NCBI GenBank assembly: GCA_963705515.1
Contig: CAVPJV010000007.1
Location: 194,079 to 258,078, forward strand
Direction of reading: 5' to 3'
DNA length: 64,000 nt
Origin: Gaiellasilicea sp963705515
Lineage (GTDB): Bacteria; Actinomycetota; Thermoleophilia; Gaiellales; Gaiellaceae
Each line of letters opens with the position of its first letter. The stretch's first letter is position 1. Both the position numbers and the translations under genes were made by a program. The notes beneath the pieces were generated by a model. It was not told the origin of the DNA and made no database searches. It worked only from the letters and a program-made list of their open reading frames with translations. Of the stretch, positions 27,144-35,648 are shown in pieces.

Positions 27144-27839
27144 ATGAGCGCCTACGACCCCTTCGCGCCGATCTACGACGACTGGTCGGCGCACATGACC
27201 GAGGACGTCGCCTTCTACGTCCAGCTCGCCAGGGAGACGGACGGGCCGCTCGTCGAGCTCGCCGTCGGGAACGGCCGCGTCGCGATCCCGGTCGCGCGCG
27301 AGACCGGCCGCAAGGTGCTCGGGATCGACGCGTCACCGGCGATGCTCGCGCAGGCGCGCGAGCGCGCAGCCGCAGCGGCCGGAGTCGACCTCGAGCTTCG
27401 CGAAGGCGACATGCGCGAGCTCGAGCTGGACGAGCCCGCCGGCCTCATCTACGTCCCCTTTCGCTCGCTGGGCCACCTTCCCACCTGGGCCGACCGCCGC
27501 CGCGTCTTCGAGCGCGCCTACGCGTCGCTCCGGCCCGGCGGCCGCTTCGCGTGGAACTTCTTCGTCTTCGACCCGAAGATCGCGGCGGCCAACGACGGCG
27601 AGTGGCTCGAGCAGAGCGGCATTCGGCACCGGATCGACCACGTCAAGCAGGACAACCGCGTCGACATCACGCTCGAGAGCGGCGACGCCATCTCTCTCTG
27701 GTGGCTGACCCGCTCCGAGTGGGAAGGCCTGATCGAGACGGCCGGCTTCGAGGTCGAGGCGCTCTACGGCGGCTTCGACCGCCGGCCGTTCGACGAGAAC
27801 GCGACCGAATTCGTCTGGGTTGTCCGCAAGCCCGTATAA
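27144..27839 (+). CDS. SAM-dependent methyltransferase (paralog 1)
   Basis: A 231-residue class I methyltransferase. The glycine loop is degenerate, VELAVGNGRVAIPVARETGR (canonical E/D-x-G-x-G-x-G reads A-V-G-N-G-R). The second acidic residue is in VLGIDASPAMLAQARERA. It is followed by VDLELREGDMREL and the C-terminal GFDRRPFDENATEFVWVVRK. It resembles a Methyltransf_25-type family acting on unknown small molecules. The next gene is a paralog that starts inside this one. Confidence 0.9.
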   Translation: MSAYDPFAPIYDDWSAHMTEDVAFYVQLARETDGPLVELAVGNGRVAIPVARETGRKVLGIDASPAMLAQARERAAAAAGVDLELREGDMRELELDEPAGLIYVPFRSLGHLPTWADRRRVFERAYASLRPGGRFAWNFFVFDPKIAAANDGEWLEQSGIRHRIDHVKQDNRVDITLESGDAISLWWLTRSEWEGLIETAGFEVEALYGGFDRRPFDENATEFVWVVRKPV

Positions 27840-28527
27840 CCCGATCGCGCGGCTCTACGACGCGTGGAGCGCGAGCGTGACCGAGGACGTCGAGTTCTAC
27901 GTCGAGGAAGCGCGCGCGTCCGGCGGACCGGTCGTCGAGCTCGCCTGCGGTACCGGCCGCATCTCCGTCCCGATCGCGAAAACCGGCGTGCGGGTGATCG
28001 GCGTCGACGCGTCGCGGGGAATGCTCGACGTGGCCCGCGAGTACGCGGCCGCCGAAGGCGTCGGCCTCGACCTCCGGCTCGGCGACCTGCGCGAGCCGCC
28101 CGTCCCGGAGCGCGTCCCGCTCGTCCTGATCCCGTTCCGCTCGCTGCTGCACATGACGACGGAGGCGGATCGGCTGCGGGCGCTCCGCGCCGCCCGCGAG
28201 CTGCTGCTCCCGGGCGGCCGGCTCGTCTTCGACGTGTTCGCACCGAGCGCCGAGGACGTCGAGGACACACACGGCCGCTGGCTCGAGCGCGAGCCCGGCA
28301 TCTTCGAGCGCGCCGACTGGGACGAGAACGAGCGGACGCTGACCCTTTCGGTCCGGCGCGGCGACGAGGCGTCGACGATGCTGCTCGCCTGGCTCTCGCC
28401 GCCCGAGTGGCGTCTGCTGCTCGACCGCGCCGGCTTCGACGTCGCGGCGCAGTGGGGCTGGTTCGACCGCAGGCCCTACGCCGGCGGCGAGGATGTGGTC
28501 TTTGCCGCGGTCCGGCGGGATGCGTAG
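27820..28527 (+). CDS. SAM-dependent methyltransferase (paralog 2)
   Basis: A 235-residue class I methyltransferase clearly duplicated from its upstream neighbour: YNPIARLYDAWSASVTEDVE aligns with YDPFAPIYDDWSAHMTEDVA, and GWFDRRPYAGG with GGFDRRPFDEN. The SAM loop is intact (VELACGTGRISVPIAKTG), unlike paralog 1. TTG 27820 is the only start that preserves the shared N-terminus, and it overlaps paralog 1 by 20 bp, implying translational coupling. Possibly the two form a heterodimer, but that is inference. Confidence 0.88.
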   Translation: MSASPYNPIARLYDAWSASVTEDVEFYVEEARASGGPVVELACGTGRISVPIAKTGVRVIGVDASRGMLDVAREYAAAEGVGLDLRLGDLREPPVPERVPLVLIPFRSLLHMTTEADRLRALRAARELLLPGGRLVFDVFAPSAEDVEDTHGRWLEREPGIFERADWDENERTLTLSVRRGDEASTMLLAWLSPPEWRLLLDRAGFDVAAQWGWFDRRPYAGGEDVVFAAVRRDA

Positions 28528-28536
28528 AGTCCGCGC

Positions 28537-29082
28537 ATGATCTGGATCGTCGTCGGCATCGTCGTGCTGCTGCTCATCGCAGCCGTCGTCCTCTACAACC
28601 GGCTCGTCAGCTTCCGCAACCGCGTCGAGAACGCGTGGGCGCAGGTGGACGTGCAGCTGAAGCGGCGCTACGACCTGATCCCGAACCTCGTCGAGACGGT
28701 CAAGGGCTATGCGTCGCACGAACGCGAGACGTTCGAGGCCGTGACCGCGGCCCGCACGCGCGCCCAGCAGGCGCAGGGGCCGGCGGAGCAGGGCGCGGCC
28801 GAAGGCATCCTCGGCCAGGCGCTCGGCCGCCTCTTCGCCGTCGCCGAGGCCTATCCGGAGCTCCAGGCGGACGAGAACTTCCGCCAGCTGCAGGAGGAGC
28901 TCGCACAGACCGAGAACAGGATCGCGGTCTCGCGCCAGGTCTACAACGACACCGTCCTCACCTACAACACCGCGATCCAGACGGTCCCTGGAGTGCTCTT
29001 CGCAGGACCGTTCGGCTTCACGCGCAAGGACTTCTTCGAGGTGGAGGACGAGGCCCGGGAGGCGCCACGCGTCGCGTTCTAG
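28537..29082 (+). CDS. LemA family membrane protein
   Basis: A 181-residue protein with an N-terminal transmembrane helix (MIWIVVGIVVLLLIAAVVLY) and a helical-bundle domain. The LemA signatures are VENAWAQVDVQLKRRYDLIP, NLVETVKGYASHERETFEAV, AYPELQADENFRQLQEELAQ and ENRIAVSRQVYNDTVLTYNT. LemA proteins lack a firm function but are regularly paired with DUF2207 proteins, as here (next gene). Anchored with the bulk outside the cytoplasm. Confidence 0.95.
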   Translation: MIWIVVGIVVLLLIAAVVLYNRLVSFRNRVENAWAQVDVQLKRRYDLIPNLVETVKGYASHERETFEAVTAARTRAQQAQGPAEQGAAEGILGQALGRLFAVAEAYPELQADENFRQLQEELAQTENRIAVSRQVYNDTVLTYNTAIQTVPGVLFAGPFGFTRKDFFEVEDEAREAPRVAF

Positions 29083-29102
29083 CGCTCGCCGCCTCGGCGG
29101 CA

Positions 29103-30941
29103 GTGGCGCTCACACTCGCCGGCGACGCAGCCGCCAAGTCGTTCTCCCTGCCCGCGGCGGACGTCACCGTCCAGATCCAGCAGGACGGCACCCTCGTCGT
29201 CGACGAGGTGATCGTGTTCTCGTTCAGCGGCGACTTCAGCGGCGCCTACCGTGAGATCCCGCTCCGCGAGGGCGAGTCGGTCGATCAGGTCTTCGTGTCG
29301 GAGGGCGACCAGCAGTACCAGCCCGGCGGATGCGCCGAGCTCCAGTGCTCGAGCCCGCCGGGGACGTTCGGCACCGCGCGCACGGACAAGGGGATCCGGA
29401 TCGTGTGGCACTACAGCGCCTCCAACGAGCAGCGGCGCTTCCGCGTCCACTACCGCCTGCGCGGACTCGCCGTCGCCTACGACGACGTCGTCGACGTCAA
29501 CCTCCAGGTCTGGGGCGACGAATGGGAGGTCGGCCTCGACCAGCTGACCGCCGCGATGATCGCTCCCGGCGACGTGCTGCGGGCCTGGGGGCATCCCGTC
29601 GGCGTCCGCGGAGACGTCACGATCGACGGCCCGCGGGTCGATCTCCGCGCGGAGCGGATCCCCGCCGGCCAGTTCGTCGAGCTGCGCACAGTCATCCCGC
29701 GGCGGTTCTTCACCTCGACCGCGGGCATGCAGGTCGCCGGCGGGCTCGGGCTCCAGAAGATCGTGGCCGAGGAACGCGACGACGCGGCCGCATTCGAACG
29801 CGACCAGCGCAAGATCGACGACGCGCTCGACAACCTCGGCGCGACCATCCTGAAGCTGCTCGCGATCGCGCTCCTCCCCGCGCTCGCCGTGATCGGCTTC
29901 GTCTGGTGGCGCTGGGGCCGCGAGCGCGGGACGAGCTACGACCGCGAGTACGAGCAGGAGCCGCCGACGGAGCTGCAGCCGGCGCTCGTGCCGGGCCTGC
30001 TCGCGCAGGGCGGCACGCCGGGCTCGCTCGAGTTCACGGCGACCCTGTTCGACCTGATCCGGCGCGGCCGCTACCGCGCCGACCAGGTGACGACCGAGCG
30101 GAAGGTCTGGGGCGGGCTGAAGACGCAGCAGGTCTCCGACCTCGAGCTTTCGCTCGGGGACGTGGAAGCGCCTGTGGAGGCATTCGAGGCGCCGGTCGCG
30201 CAGGTCGTCGACTCGATCGTCGTCGACGGCCCCGAGCGGCTCTCGCGCTTCCGCGACCGGATCGAGGACGACCGGACGGGCAACTCCGAGCGCTTCACCT
30301 CCTTCAAGTCCGCCGTCGGCACGGAGGAGAAGAACCGGCGCTGGTTCCGGAACATCGGGCTTGCCGCGCTGCTTGGCGGCGCAGCGGTGCTCGGTCTCGC
30401 CGGCGGGCTGACGCTGTTCGGCGGAATCGGCTCGTACAACTCGGTCGCGCCGACCTGGAACAGCGTCGTCGCGATCGCGCTCGGTATCTGCGGTCTCGTC
30501 GGCGCGGCCGTCCTCGTCGCCTCCGCCTTCAACCGGCGGCTCTGGCGGCGGCGCTCACCGGAGGCGCAGGCCGAGGCCGAGCGCTGGGAGGCGTTCCGCC
30601 GCTACCTGACCGACTTCCCCCGCCTCGACATCGCGCCGCCGGCGTCGCTCGAGCTCTGGGAGCGCTACCTCGTCTACGGCATCGCCTTCGGGATCGCCGA
30701 GCGCGTCCTGCAGGGCGCCCAGCTGCACATGCCCGAGGCGCTCGCCACCGCGAGCACGCTCTACTGGATCGGCCCGCACGGCGACCTCGCATCAGGCCCG
30801 ACGTCGATGAGCATCGGCGACCTCGCGTCGGGCTTCGGCTCGGCGCTCGCTCCCCCCTCGTCAGGTTCCGGCGGGTTCGGCGGCGGCTTCTCGGGCGGAG
30901 GCGGCGGCGGGGGCGGCGGAGGCGGAGGCGGCGCCTGGTGA
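29103..30941 (+). CDS. DUF2207 family membrane protein with glycine-rich tail
   Basis: Partner of LemA. It has an exported N-terminal beta domain (VTVQIQQDGTLVVDEVIVFS, FSGAYREIPL), a transmembrane helix (LLAIALLPALAVIGFVWWRW), a cytoplasmic portion (SLEFTATLFDLIRRGRYRAD), two more helices near residues 430-480 and a glycine-only stretch (FGGGFSGGGGGGG-type) at the end, all typical of DUF2207. Start problem: the natural signal peptide (RRVLALAASAAVALTLAG) begins at an ACG codon at 29067 with no ATG, GTG or TTG before it in frame nearby; GTG 29103 is the first normal start and shortens the signal. Confidence 0.88.
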   Translation: MALTLAGDAAAKSFSLPAADVTVQIQQDGTLVVDEVIVFSFSGDFSGAYREIPLREGESVDQVFVSEGDQQYQPGGCAELQCSSPPGTFGTARTDKGIRIVWHYSASNEQRRFRVHYRLRGLAVAYDDVVDVNLQVWGDEWEVGLDQLTAAMIAPGDVLRAWGHPVGVRGDVTIDGPRVDLRAERIPAGQFVELRTVIPRRFFTSTAGMQVAGGLGLQKIVAEERDDAAAFERDQRKIDDALDNLGATILKLLAIALLPALAVIGFVWWRWGRERGTSYDREYEQEPPTELQPALVPGLLAQGGTPGSLEFTATLFDLIRRGRYRADQVTTERKVWGGLKTQQVSDLELSLGDVEAPVEAFEAPVAQVVDSIVVDGPERLSRFRDRIEDDRTGNSERFTSFKSAVGTEEKNRRWFRNIGLAALLGGAAVLGLAGGLTLFGGIGSYNSVAPTWNSVVAIALGICGLVGAAVLVASAFNRRLWRRRSPEAQAEAERWEAFRRYLTDFPRLDIAPPASLELWERYLVYGIAFGIAERVLQGAQLHMPEALATASTLYWIGPHGDLASGPTSMSIGDLASGFGSALAPPSSGSGGFGGGFSGGGGGGGGGGGGGAW

Positions 30942-31675
30942 GACCGTGGCTGCTCGCCGCGGTGGCGATCTTCGTTCCCGGCTGCGGCGGCGGCGACCAG
31001 CAGCAGGCCGCTGGCACGACGGCGGGCACGACCGGCTCGACGACCGCCGCCGACTCGTGCAGCCCCGGCGTGCACGAGCTCACGCTCGGGAACGGCCAGG
31101 CGGCCCGGATGCACGTGACGCCGGGAGACGGCGAACGGGCGCTCATCGTCGCCCTCCACGGCGCCGGGGGAACACCGTTAGGGGCGATCGAGGCGTTCAG
31201 CGGCGCCTGGGACGAGCCGGGCCTCGTCCTGATCGCGCCCGCCTCGAAGGGCCAGACGTGGAGCATCCTGCGCTCGGAGCAGGATCTCGACCTCGAGTCC
31301 GTCAACCTCGCGCTCGCCGAGGCGTACGAGCGCTGCACGATCGACCGCCGCCGGATCGCGGTCGGCGGCTTCTCGGACGGCGCCACCTACGCGCTGACGC
31401 TCGGCGTCTCGAACGGCGACCTGTTCCCGGCCGTGATCGCGTTCTCCCCGGGCGGGATCGTCGCCGGCGAGCAGCGGGGCGTCCCGCGCTTCTTCGTCTC
31501 GCACGGCACGCTCGACAGCGTCCTGCCGATCGGGCGGGCGGGAGACGCCGTCGTCCGCAAGCTCCGCCAGGCCGGCTATCCCGTCACCTACCGCCGCTTC
31601 CGCGGCGAGCACGAGGTCTCGACGGCCATCTCGAAGGAAGCCGTCCGCTGGTTCCTCGCCGGTGCGCCCTCCTAG
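30938..31675 (+). CDS. Putative lipoprotein esterase of the alpha/beta-hydrolase fold
   Basis: A 245-residue exported protein. After a hydrophobic N-terminus a lipobox-like VPGC is followed by a Gly/Thr-rich linker and an alpha/beta hydrolase domain. It has the oxyanion segment LIVALHGAGGTP, the nucleophile elbow VGGFSDGATY (G-x-S-x-G), the acid region in VSHGTLDSVLPIG and the catalytic His in RGEHEVS. It is similar to PHB-depolymerase or feruloyl-esterase-like proteins. GTG 30938 overlaps the DUF2207 stop. Its TAG shares CTAG with the convergent RNA methyltransferase gene. Confidence 0.85.
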   Translation: MRPWLLAAVAIFVPGCGGGDQQQAAGTTAGTTGSTTAADSCSPGVHELTLGNGQAARMHVTPGDGERALIVALHGAGGTPLGAIEAFSGAWDEPGLVLIAPASKGQTWSILRSEQDLDLESVNLALAEAYERCTIDRRRIAVGGFSDGATYALTLGVSNGDLFPAVIAFSPGGIVAGEQRGVPRFFVSHGTLDSVLPIGRAGDAVVRKLRQAGYPVTYRRFRGEHEVSTAISKEAVRWFLAGAPS

Positions 31676-32349
31676 CCGCGCCGCGAGCGCTCGTAGAGGG
31701 CGATCGCACCGGCGACGGCGACGTTGAGCGATTCGGCAGCGCCGCTCGTCGGGATCGTGGCGACATAGTTGCTGTCAGCAACTATCTCTCCGGGCAGCCC
31801 CTCGCGCTCGGCCCCGAGGACGAACGTGACCGGGCCGGAAAGGGCGAGCTCGTGCAGCGGCGGCGCGCCGTGGGCGACGAGCGAGACGCGCGTGCCGGGA
31901 GCGTCGTCGAAGGCCAGCAGCGGGACGCGGAAGATGGCGCCGGCCGATGCGCGCAGCGCCTTCGAGCCGAGCGGGTCGGCGCAGCCCTCGGAGAGCGCCA
32001 CCGCGGCGCCGAACGCGTCGGCCGCCCGCAGCAGCGTGCCGACGTTGCCGGGATCGCCGATGCGCCAGAGCGCGAGGGTCGTCTCGCGCGGCTCGCGCGG
32101 CAGTGCCGCGGTGCGGTAGACGCCGACGACGCGCGCCGGGTGCGCCAGGGTCGAGACCCCCGCAAGCAGGTCGGGCTCGACGGTCTCGCCGGCGACGAGG
32201 AGCTCGATCGGCTCGATCCCGGCCGCGCGCGCCGCCTCGACGAGGTCCTCGCCCTCGACGGCGAAGAGTCCGAGCTCCTCGCGCTTGCGCTTCTGCGCGA
32301 GGAGCTTGCGGACGAGCTTCAGCGTCGGGTTCGACGCCGAGGTGATCAA
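31672..32349 (-). CDS. TrmH/SpoU-family RNA 2'-O-methyltransferase
   Basis: A 225-residue SPOUT enzyme. The N-terminal substrate-binding domain (NPTLKLVRKLLAQKRKREEL, GLFAVEGEDLVEAA) is followed by the knotted catalytic domain: motif 1 WRIGDPGNVGTLLRAADAFG, motif 2 FVLGAEREGLP and motif 3 IPTSGAAESLNVAVAGAIAL. The family methylates ribose in 23S rRNA (RlmB/TsnR-like); the target nucleotide cannot be called. It is 6 bp downstream of rplT, a common arrangement linking it to ribosome assembly. Confidence 0.94.
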   Translation of the reverse strand: MITSASNPTLKLVRKLLAQKRKREELGLFAVEGEDLVEAARAAGIEPIELLVAGETVEPDLLAGVSTLAHPARVVGVYRTAALPREPRETTLALWRIGDPGNVGTLLRAADAFGAAVALSEGCADPLGSKALRASAGAIFRVPLLAFDDAPGTRVSLVAHGAPPLHELALSGPVTFVLGAEREGLPGEIVADSNYVATIPTSGAAESLNVAVAGAIALYERSRRG

Positions 32350-32355
32350 GGGAGG

Positions 32356-32727
32356 CTACGCAGCCTTGTCGGATGCGAGCGCGGCCTTCGCCTGCTCGAC
32401 GACCGCGGTGAACGCGGCCGGATCGGCCACGGCCAGATCGGCCAGGACCTTGCGGTCGAGCTCGATGCCGGCCTTGTGCAGCCCCGAGATGAACTGGTTG
32501 TACGACATCCCGTTGGCGCGGGCGGCTGCGTTGATGCGGACGATCCAGAGCTGGCGGAACGTGCGCTTCTTGTTCTTGCGGTCGCGGTAGGCGTAGACGA
32601 GCGAGTGCTCGACCTGCTCCTTCGCGTAGCGATAGCTCCTGCTCTTGAGACCCCAGTAGCCCTTCGCCTCGCCGAGGACCTTGCGGCGCTTCTTGCGCGC
32701 GTGAACCGATCGCTTGACCCTTGGCAT
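32356..32727 (-). CDS. rplT: 50S ribosomal protein L20
   Basis: A 123-residue protein with the L20 signature MPRVKRSVHARKKRRKVLGE, GYWGLKSRSYRYAKEQVEHS, YRDRKNKKRTFRQLWIVRIN and AARANGMSYNQFISGLHKAG. It binds 23S rRNA and is needed early in 50S assembly. In other bacteria L20 represses the infC-rpmI-rplT operon through its leader, which may be relevant to the leader hairpin at 33529. Start directly after the rpmI stop. Confidence 0.98.
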   Translation of the reverse strand: MPRVKRSVHARKKRRKVLGEAKGYWGLKSRSYRYAKEQVEHSLVYAYRDRKNKKRTFRQLWIVRINAAARANGMSYNQFISGLHKAGIELDRKVLADLAVADPAAFTAVVEQAKAALASDKAA

Positions 32728-32925
32728 CTACTTCAGCCCCAGCAGCTTCTTCAGGCGCGGCGTGTCCACCTCGGCGACCTCGTAGTCCTTGCCGAAGGCG
32801 CGCTTACGCTTGGCCGACTTGTGCTCCAGGTTGTGGCTCTGCATCGCGTGACGGCGCAGGATCTTTCCCGTCCCCGTCACCTTGAAGCGCTTCTTCGCTC
32901 CGCTCCCGCTCTTCATCTTTGGCAT
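32728..32925 (-). CDS. rpmI: 50S ribosomal protein L35
   Basis: A 65-residue basic protein: MPKMKSGSGAKKRFKVTGTG, KILRRHAMQSHNLEHKSAKR and the end DTPRLKKLLGLK. Length and sequence are standard for L35. A clear Shine-Dalgarno sequence (GCAGGAGTG) lies 8 bases upstream of ATG 32925. The infC frame as sequenced runs over this gene for about 120 bases, which is unlikely to be real. Confidence 0.97.
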   Translation of the reverse strand: MPKMKSGSGAKKRFKVTGTGKILRRHAMQSHNLEHKSAKRKRAFGKDYEVAEVDTPRLKKLLGLK

Positions 32926-33487
32926 CTGGTTTCACTCCTGCGTTTTTCGTGGGGCCGAGCAGCATGACCATGTTGCGCCCGTCGAGCAGCGGCGGCGACT
33001 CGACCACCGCGATCTCCTTGATCTCGTCTGCGAGGCGGAGCAGCAGGTCGCGACCCCGCTCCGGATGCAGGTTCTCCCGCCCCCGGAACATGATCGTCAC
33101 CTTGACCTTCGCGCGCTGGTTGAGAAAGCGCACGACGTGGCCCTTCTTCGTCTCGTAGTCGTGAATGCCGATCTTCGGCCTGAACTTGATCTCCTTGACG
33201 TTGATCTGCGTCTGGTGCTTCCGGGCGAGCTTGGCCTTCTGCTCTTGCTCGTAGCGGTACTTGCCGTAATCCATCACCCGCGCGACCGGCGGGTCCGCCC
33301 CCGCCGCGACCTCGACCAGGTCGAGGCCCTTCGAATAGGCGTACTCGCGTGCGTCGTCGGTCGACTTGATCCCGATCTGCTCGCCGTCCTCGCCCACCAG
33401 GCGGACCTGGGGAACGCGGATGTTCTCGTTGATCCGGTCCTGCGGCTGTGGAATGCGCCGGTCTTCCGGACGGCGTCTCGGCCTCAA
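32804..33487 (-). CDS. infC: Translation initiation factor IF-3 (3' end probably frameshifted)
   Basis: IF-3 binds the 30S subunit and enforces start-codon fidelity. Core matches are DRINENIRVPQVRLVGEDGE, LDLVEVAAGADPPVARVMDY, GKYRYEQEQKAK, VKEIKFRPKIGIHDYETKKG and NMVMLLGPTK. After that the frame runs 45 codons into rpmI with a nonsense-like acidic tail. If the A5 run at 32943-32947 were A4, the protein would end TKTQE with TGA at 32932-32934, just before the rpmI start and giving a normal 184 residues. The start appears to be TTG 33487, consistent with the rare start codons used by infC for autoregulation. Confidence 0.93.
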   Translation of the reverse strand: MRPRRRPEDRRIPQPQDRINENIRVPQVRLVGEDGEQIGIKSTDDAREYAYSKGLDLVEVAAGADPPVARVMDYGKYRYEQEQKAKLARKHQTQINVKEIKFRPKIGIHDYETKKGHVVRFLNQRAKVKVTIMFRGRENLHPERGRDLLLRLADEIKEIAVVESPPLLDGRNMVMLLGPTKNAGVKPDAKDEERERSEEALQGDGDGKDPAPSRDAEPQPGAQVGQA

Positions 33488-33528
33488 AGGCTCTTCACCA
33501 AGCTCGTTGAATCCTCCTCATCGACGAC

Positions 33529-33549
33529 AAAAACCGCTGCAAGCAGCGG
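33529..33549 (-). terminator. Intrinsic terminator/attenuator in the infC leader
   Basis: On the minus strand, CCGCTGC-TT-GCAGCGG (33534-33540 with 33543-33549) is followed directly by TTTTTG (33529-33533 are A on the plus strand). It is about 90 bp past the thrS stop and 42 bp before the infC start. It can act as the thrS terminator and as an attenuator for infC-rpmI-rplT. An alternative upstream stem (AACCG/CGGTT near 33567-33580) is present, but no mechanism is shown. Confidence 0.8.
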
Positions 33550-33636
33550 CCACGTTTTCCTCGTCCAACCGGCTCGGTTGAACCCTCGCGAGCTCTGCGG
33601 CCCGGGAAGGTGAGGGGCAGTGGTCCGCTCCTTCTT

Positions 33637-35547
33637 TCAGGACCCGATCGTAGCAAGCTCTGCCCGGAACCGTTCGAGCAGCTCCGAAAGGCTCATCGTC
33701 GACTGCCCGCCGCCGCGCTCCCGCACCGCCAGCGACTCGTCCGACTCGCGGTCGCCGTAGACGATCGTGACGGGGATCTTCTCCAGCTCGGCTTCGCGGA
33801 TCCGCTTCCCGAGCGTCTCCTCGCGCTGGTCGGCATCGACGCGGTAGCCCTCCGCCTCGAGCCGCTGCCTGAGCTCCTGGACGGCGTCCCGGTGGTTCTC
33901 GGCGACCGGGATCAGCCGTACCTGCACCGGCGCGAGCCAGAAGGGGAACGCGCCCGCATAGTGCTCGGTGAGGATGCCGATGAACCGCTCCAGCGAGCCG
34001 AGCAGGGCGCGGTGGACGACCATCGGCGTGTGCTCGGCGTTGTCGGCGCCCATGTAGGTGAGCCCGAACTGCCGCGGCATCTGATAGTCGGCCTGGATCG
34101 TGCCCATCTGCCAGGTCCGGCCGATCGCGTCGCTCATGTGCAGGTCGATCTTGGGGCCGTAGAAGGTGCCCTCGCCCGGGCTGATCACGTACTCGATCCC
34201 GTGACGCTCGAGCGCCGCCTGGAGGATCCCCTCCGCGTGGTCCCACTCCTCCTCCGTCCCGAGCCGGTTGTCGGGCCGCGTCGACAGCTCTGCGTGCGGC
34301 GTGACGTCGAAGAGCGCGTAGAGGTCCTTCGCGAACTCGATGCACGCGTCGATCTCGGCAGCCGCCTGCTCCTCGGTGCAGAAGATGTGCGCGTCGTCCT
34401 GGGTCACGTGCCGGACGCGGAGGAGCCCGTGCAGCGCGCCGGCAAGCTCGTTCCGGTGCAGCGTCGAGCTCTCGGCGTAGCGGATCGGCAGGTCGCGGTA
34501 GCTGCGGAGCCGCGAGCCGAACAGGAGCATGTGCCCCGGGCAGTTCATCGGCTTCAGGCCGGCGTGCGGCTCCGGGTCGTCGTCGCTGACGACGAGGAAC
34601 ATGTTCTCGCGGAACTTGTCCCAGTGGCCGCTCGTCTGCCAGACGGTCTTCTCGTAGATCAGCGGCGTCTTCACCTCGCTGTAGCCGCGCTTCTTGTTCT
34701 CGCGCCGGCGCAGGTCCTCGAGCTCGTTCCAGAGCACCATCCCCTTCGGGTGCCAGAACGGTGAGCCCGGCGACTCCTCGGAGAGGTGGAACAGGTCGAG
34801 CTCGCGGCCGAGCCTCCGGTGGTCGCGCGCCTTCGCCTGCTCGAGCCGTTCGAGGTACGCGTCGAGATCTTCCTGCGAGTAGAAGGCGGTGCCGTAGATG
34901 CGGGTCAGCTGCGTGTTCTGCTCGTCGCCGCGCCAGTACGCGCCGGCGAGCGACGTCAGCTTGATCGCCTTGATCGGCTTCGAGTTCTGCAGATGGGGGC
35001 CGCGGCAGAGGTCGGTGAAGTCGCCCTGCGTGTACAGCGAGATCTCGCCTTCGGCCGTGTCGACGAGCTCGACCTTGTACGGCTCGCCCTCGGCCGCGAA
35101 GCGCTGCTTCGCCTCCTCGGCCGAGATCTCCTCGCGCTCCCAGGAGCGGCCTTCCTTCAGCTCGCGCTGGATCTCCGCCTCGATCTTCTCGAGATCGTCC
35201 TCGCGGATCGGCTCGGGGAACTCGAAGTCGTAGTAGAAGCCGTTCTCGATCGGCGGCCCGATCGCGACCTTGACGCCCGGGTAGAGCCGCCGCACCGCCT
35301 CGGCGAGGAGGTGCGCCGCAGAGTGGCGGAGCACGTAGAGGGCGTCGGGATCCTCGGTGTCCCGCGTGGTCAGAATCTGGATCGGCTGCCCGTCCTGCAG
35401 CGGCAGCCGCAGGTCCTGGACGTTTCCGTTCTGGCGGATCAGCACCGCCTGCTCGGCCAGCTTGGGGCCGATCGCGCGCGCGGCGTCGAGGCCGCTGGCG
35501 CCGTCCGGAAGTTCGAGCTCCGACGAGTCGGGGAGAAGCACGCGCAT
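33637..35547 (-). CDS. thrS: Threonyl-tRNA synthetase
   Basis: A 636-residue class II synthetase. The TGS domain (residues 1-62) is followed by the editing domain with RHSAAHLLAEAVRRLYPGVK (H-x3-H). The catalytic core has GSPFWHPKGMVLWNELED, LKPMNCPGHMLLFGSRLRSY (zinc Cys), motif 2 RVRHVTQDDAHIFCTEEQAA and motif 3 HTPMVVHRALLGSLERFIGI. The C-terminal anticodon domain has LAPVQVRLIPVAENHRDAVQ and GGGQSTMSLSELLERF. It is complete with a normal ATG. Editing and zinc residues look intact. Confidence 0.98.
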   Translation of the reverse strand: MRVLLPDSSELELPDGASGLDAARAIGPKLAEQAVLIRQNGNVQDLRLPLQDGQPIQILTTRDTEDPDALYVLRHSAAHLLAEAVRRLYPGVKVAIGPPIENGFYYDFEFPEPIREDDLEKIEAEIQRELKEGRSWEREEISAEEAKQRFAAEGEPYKVELVDTAEGEISLYTQGDFTDLCRGPHLQNSKPIKAIKLTSLAGAYWRGDEQNTQLTRIYGTAFYSQEDLDAYLERLEQAKARDHRRLGRELDLFHLSEESPGSPFWHPKGMVLWNELEDLRRRENKKRGYSEVKTPLIYEKTVWQTSGHWDKFRENMFLVVSDDDPEPHAGLKPMNCPGHMLLFGSRLRSYRDLPIRYAESSTLHRNELAGALHGLLRVRHVTQDDAHIFCTEEQAAAEIDACIEFAKDLYALFDVTPHAELSTRPDNRLGTEEEWDHAEGILQAALERHGIEYVISPGEGTFYGPKIDLHMSDAIGRTWQMGTIQADYQMPRQFGLTYMGADNAEHTPMVVHRALLGSLERFIGILTEHYAGAFPFWLAPVQVRLIPVAENHRDAVQELRQRLEAEGYRVDADQREETLGKRIREAELEKIPVTIVYGDRESDESLAVRERGGGQSTMSLSELLERFRAELATIGS

Positions 35548-35648
35548 GACAGATCAGGATACTCAGCACCCAGGCGGAGGACGGCCGACGGCGGACTGAG
35601 CAGCGGGAACCACTCCCGCCGCCGCGGTGTAACACTGGCGAAGCCACC

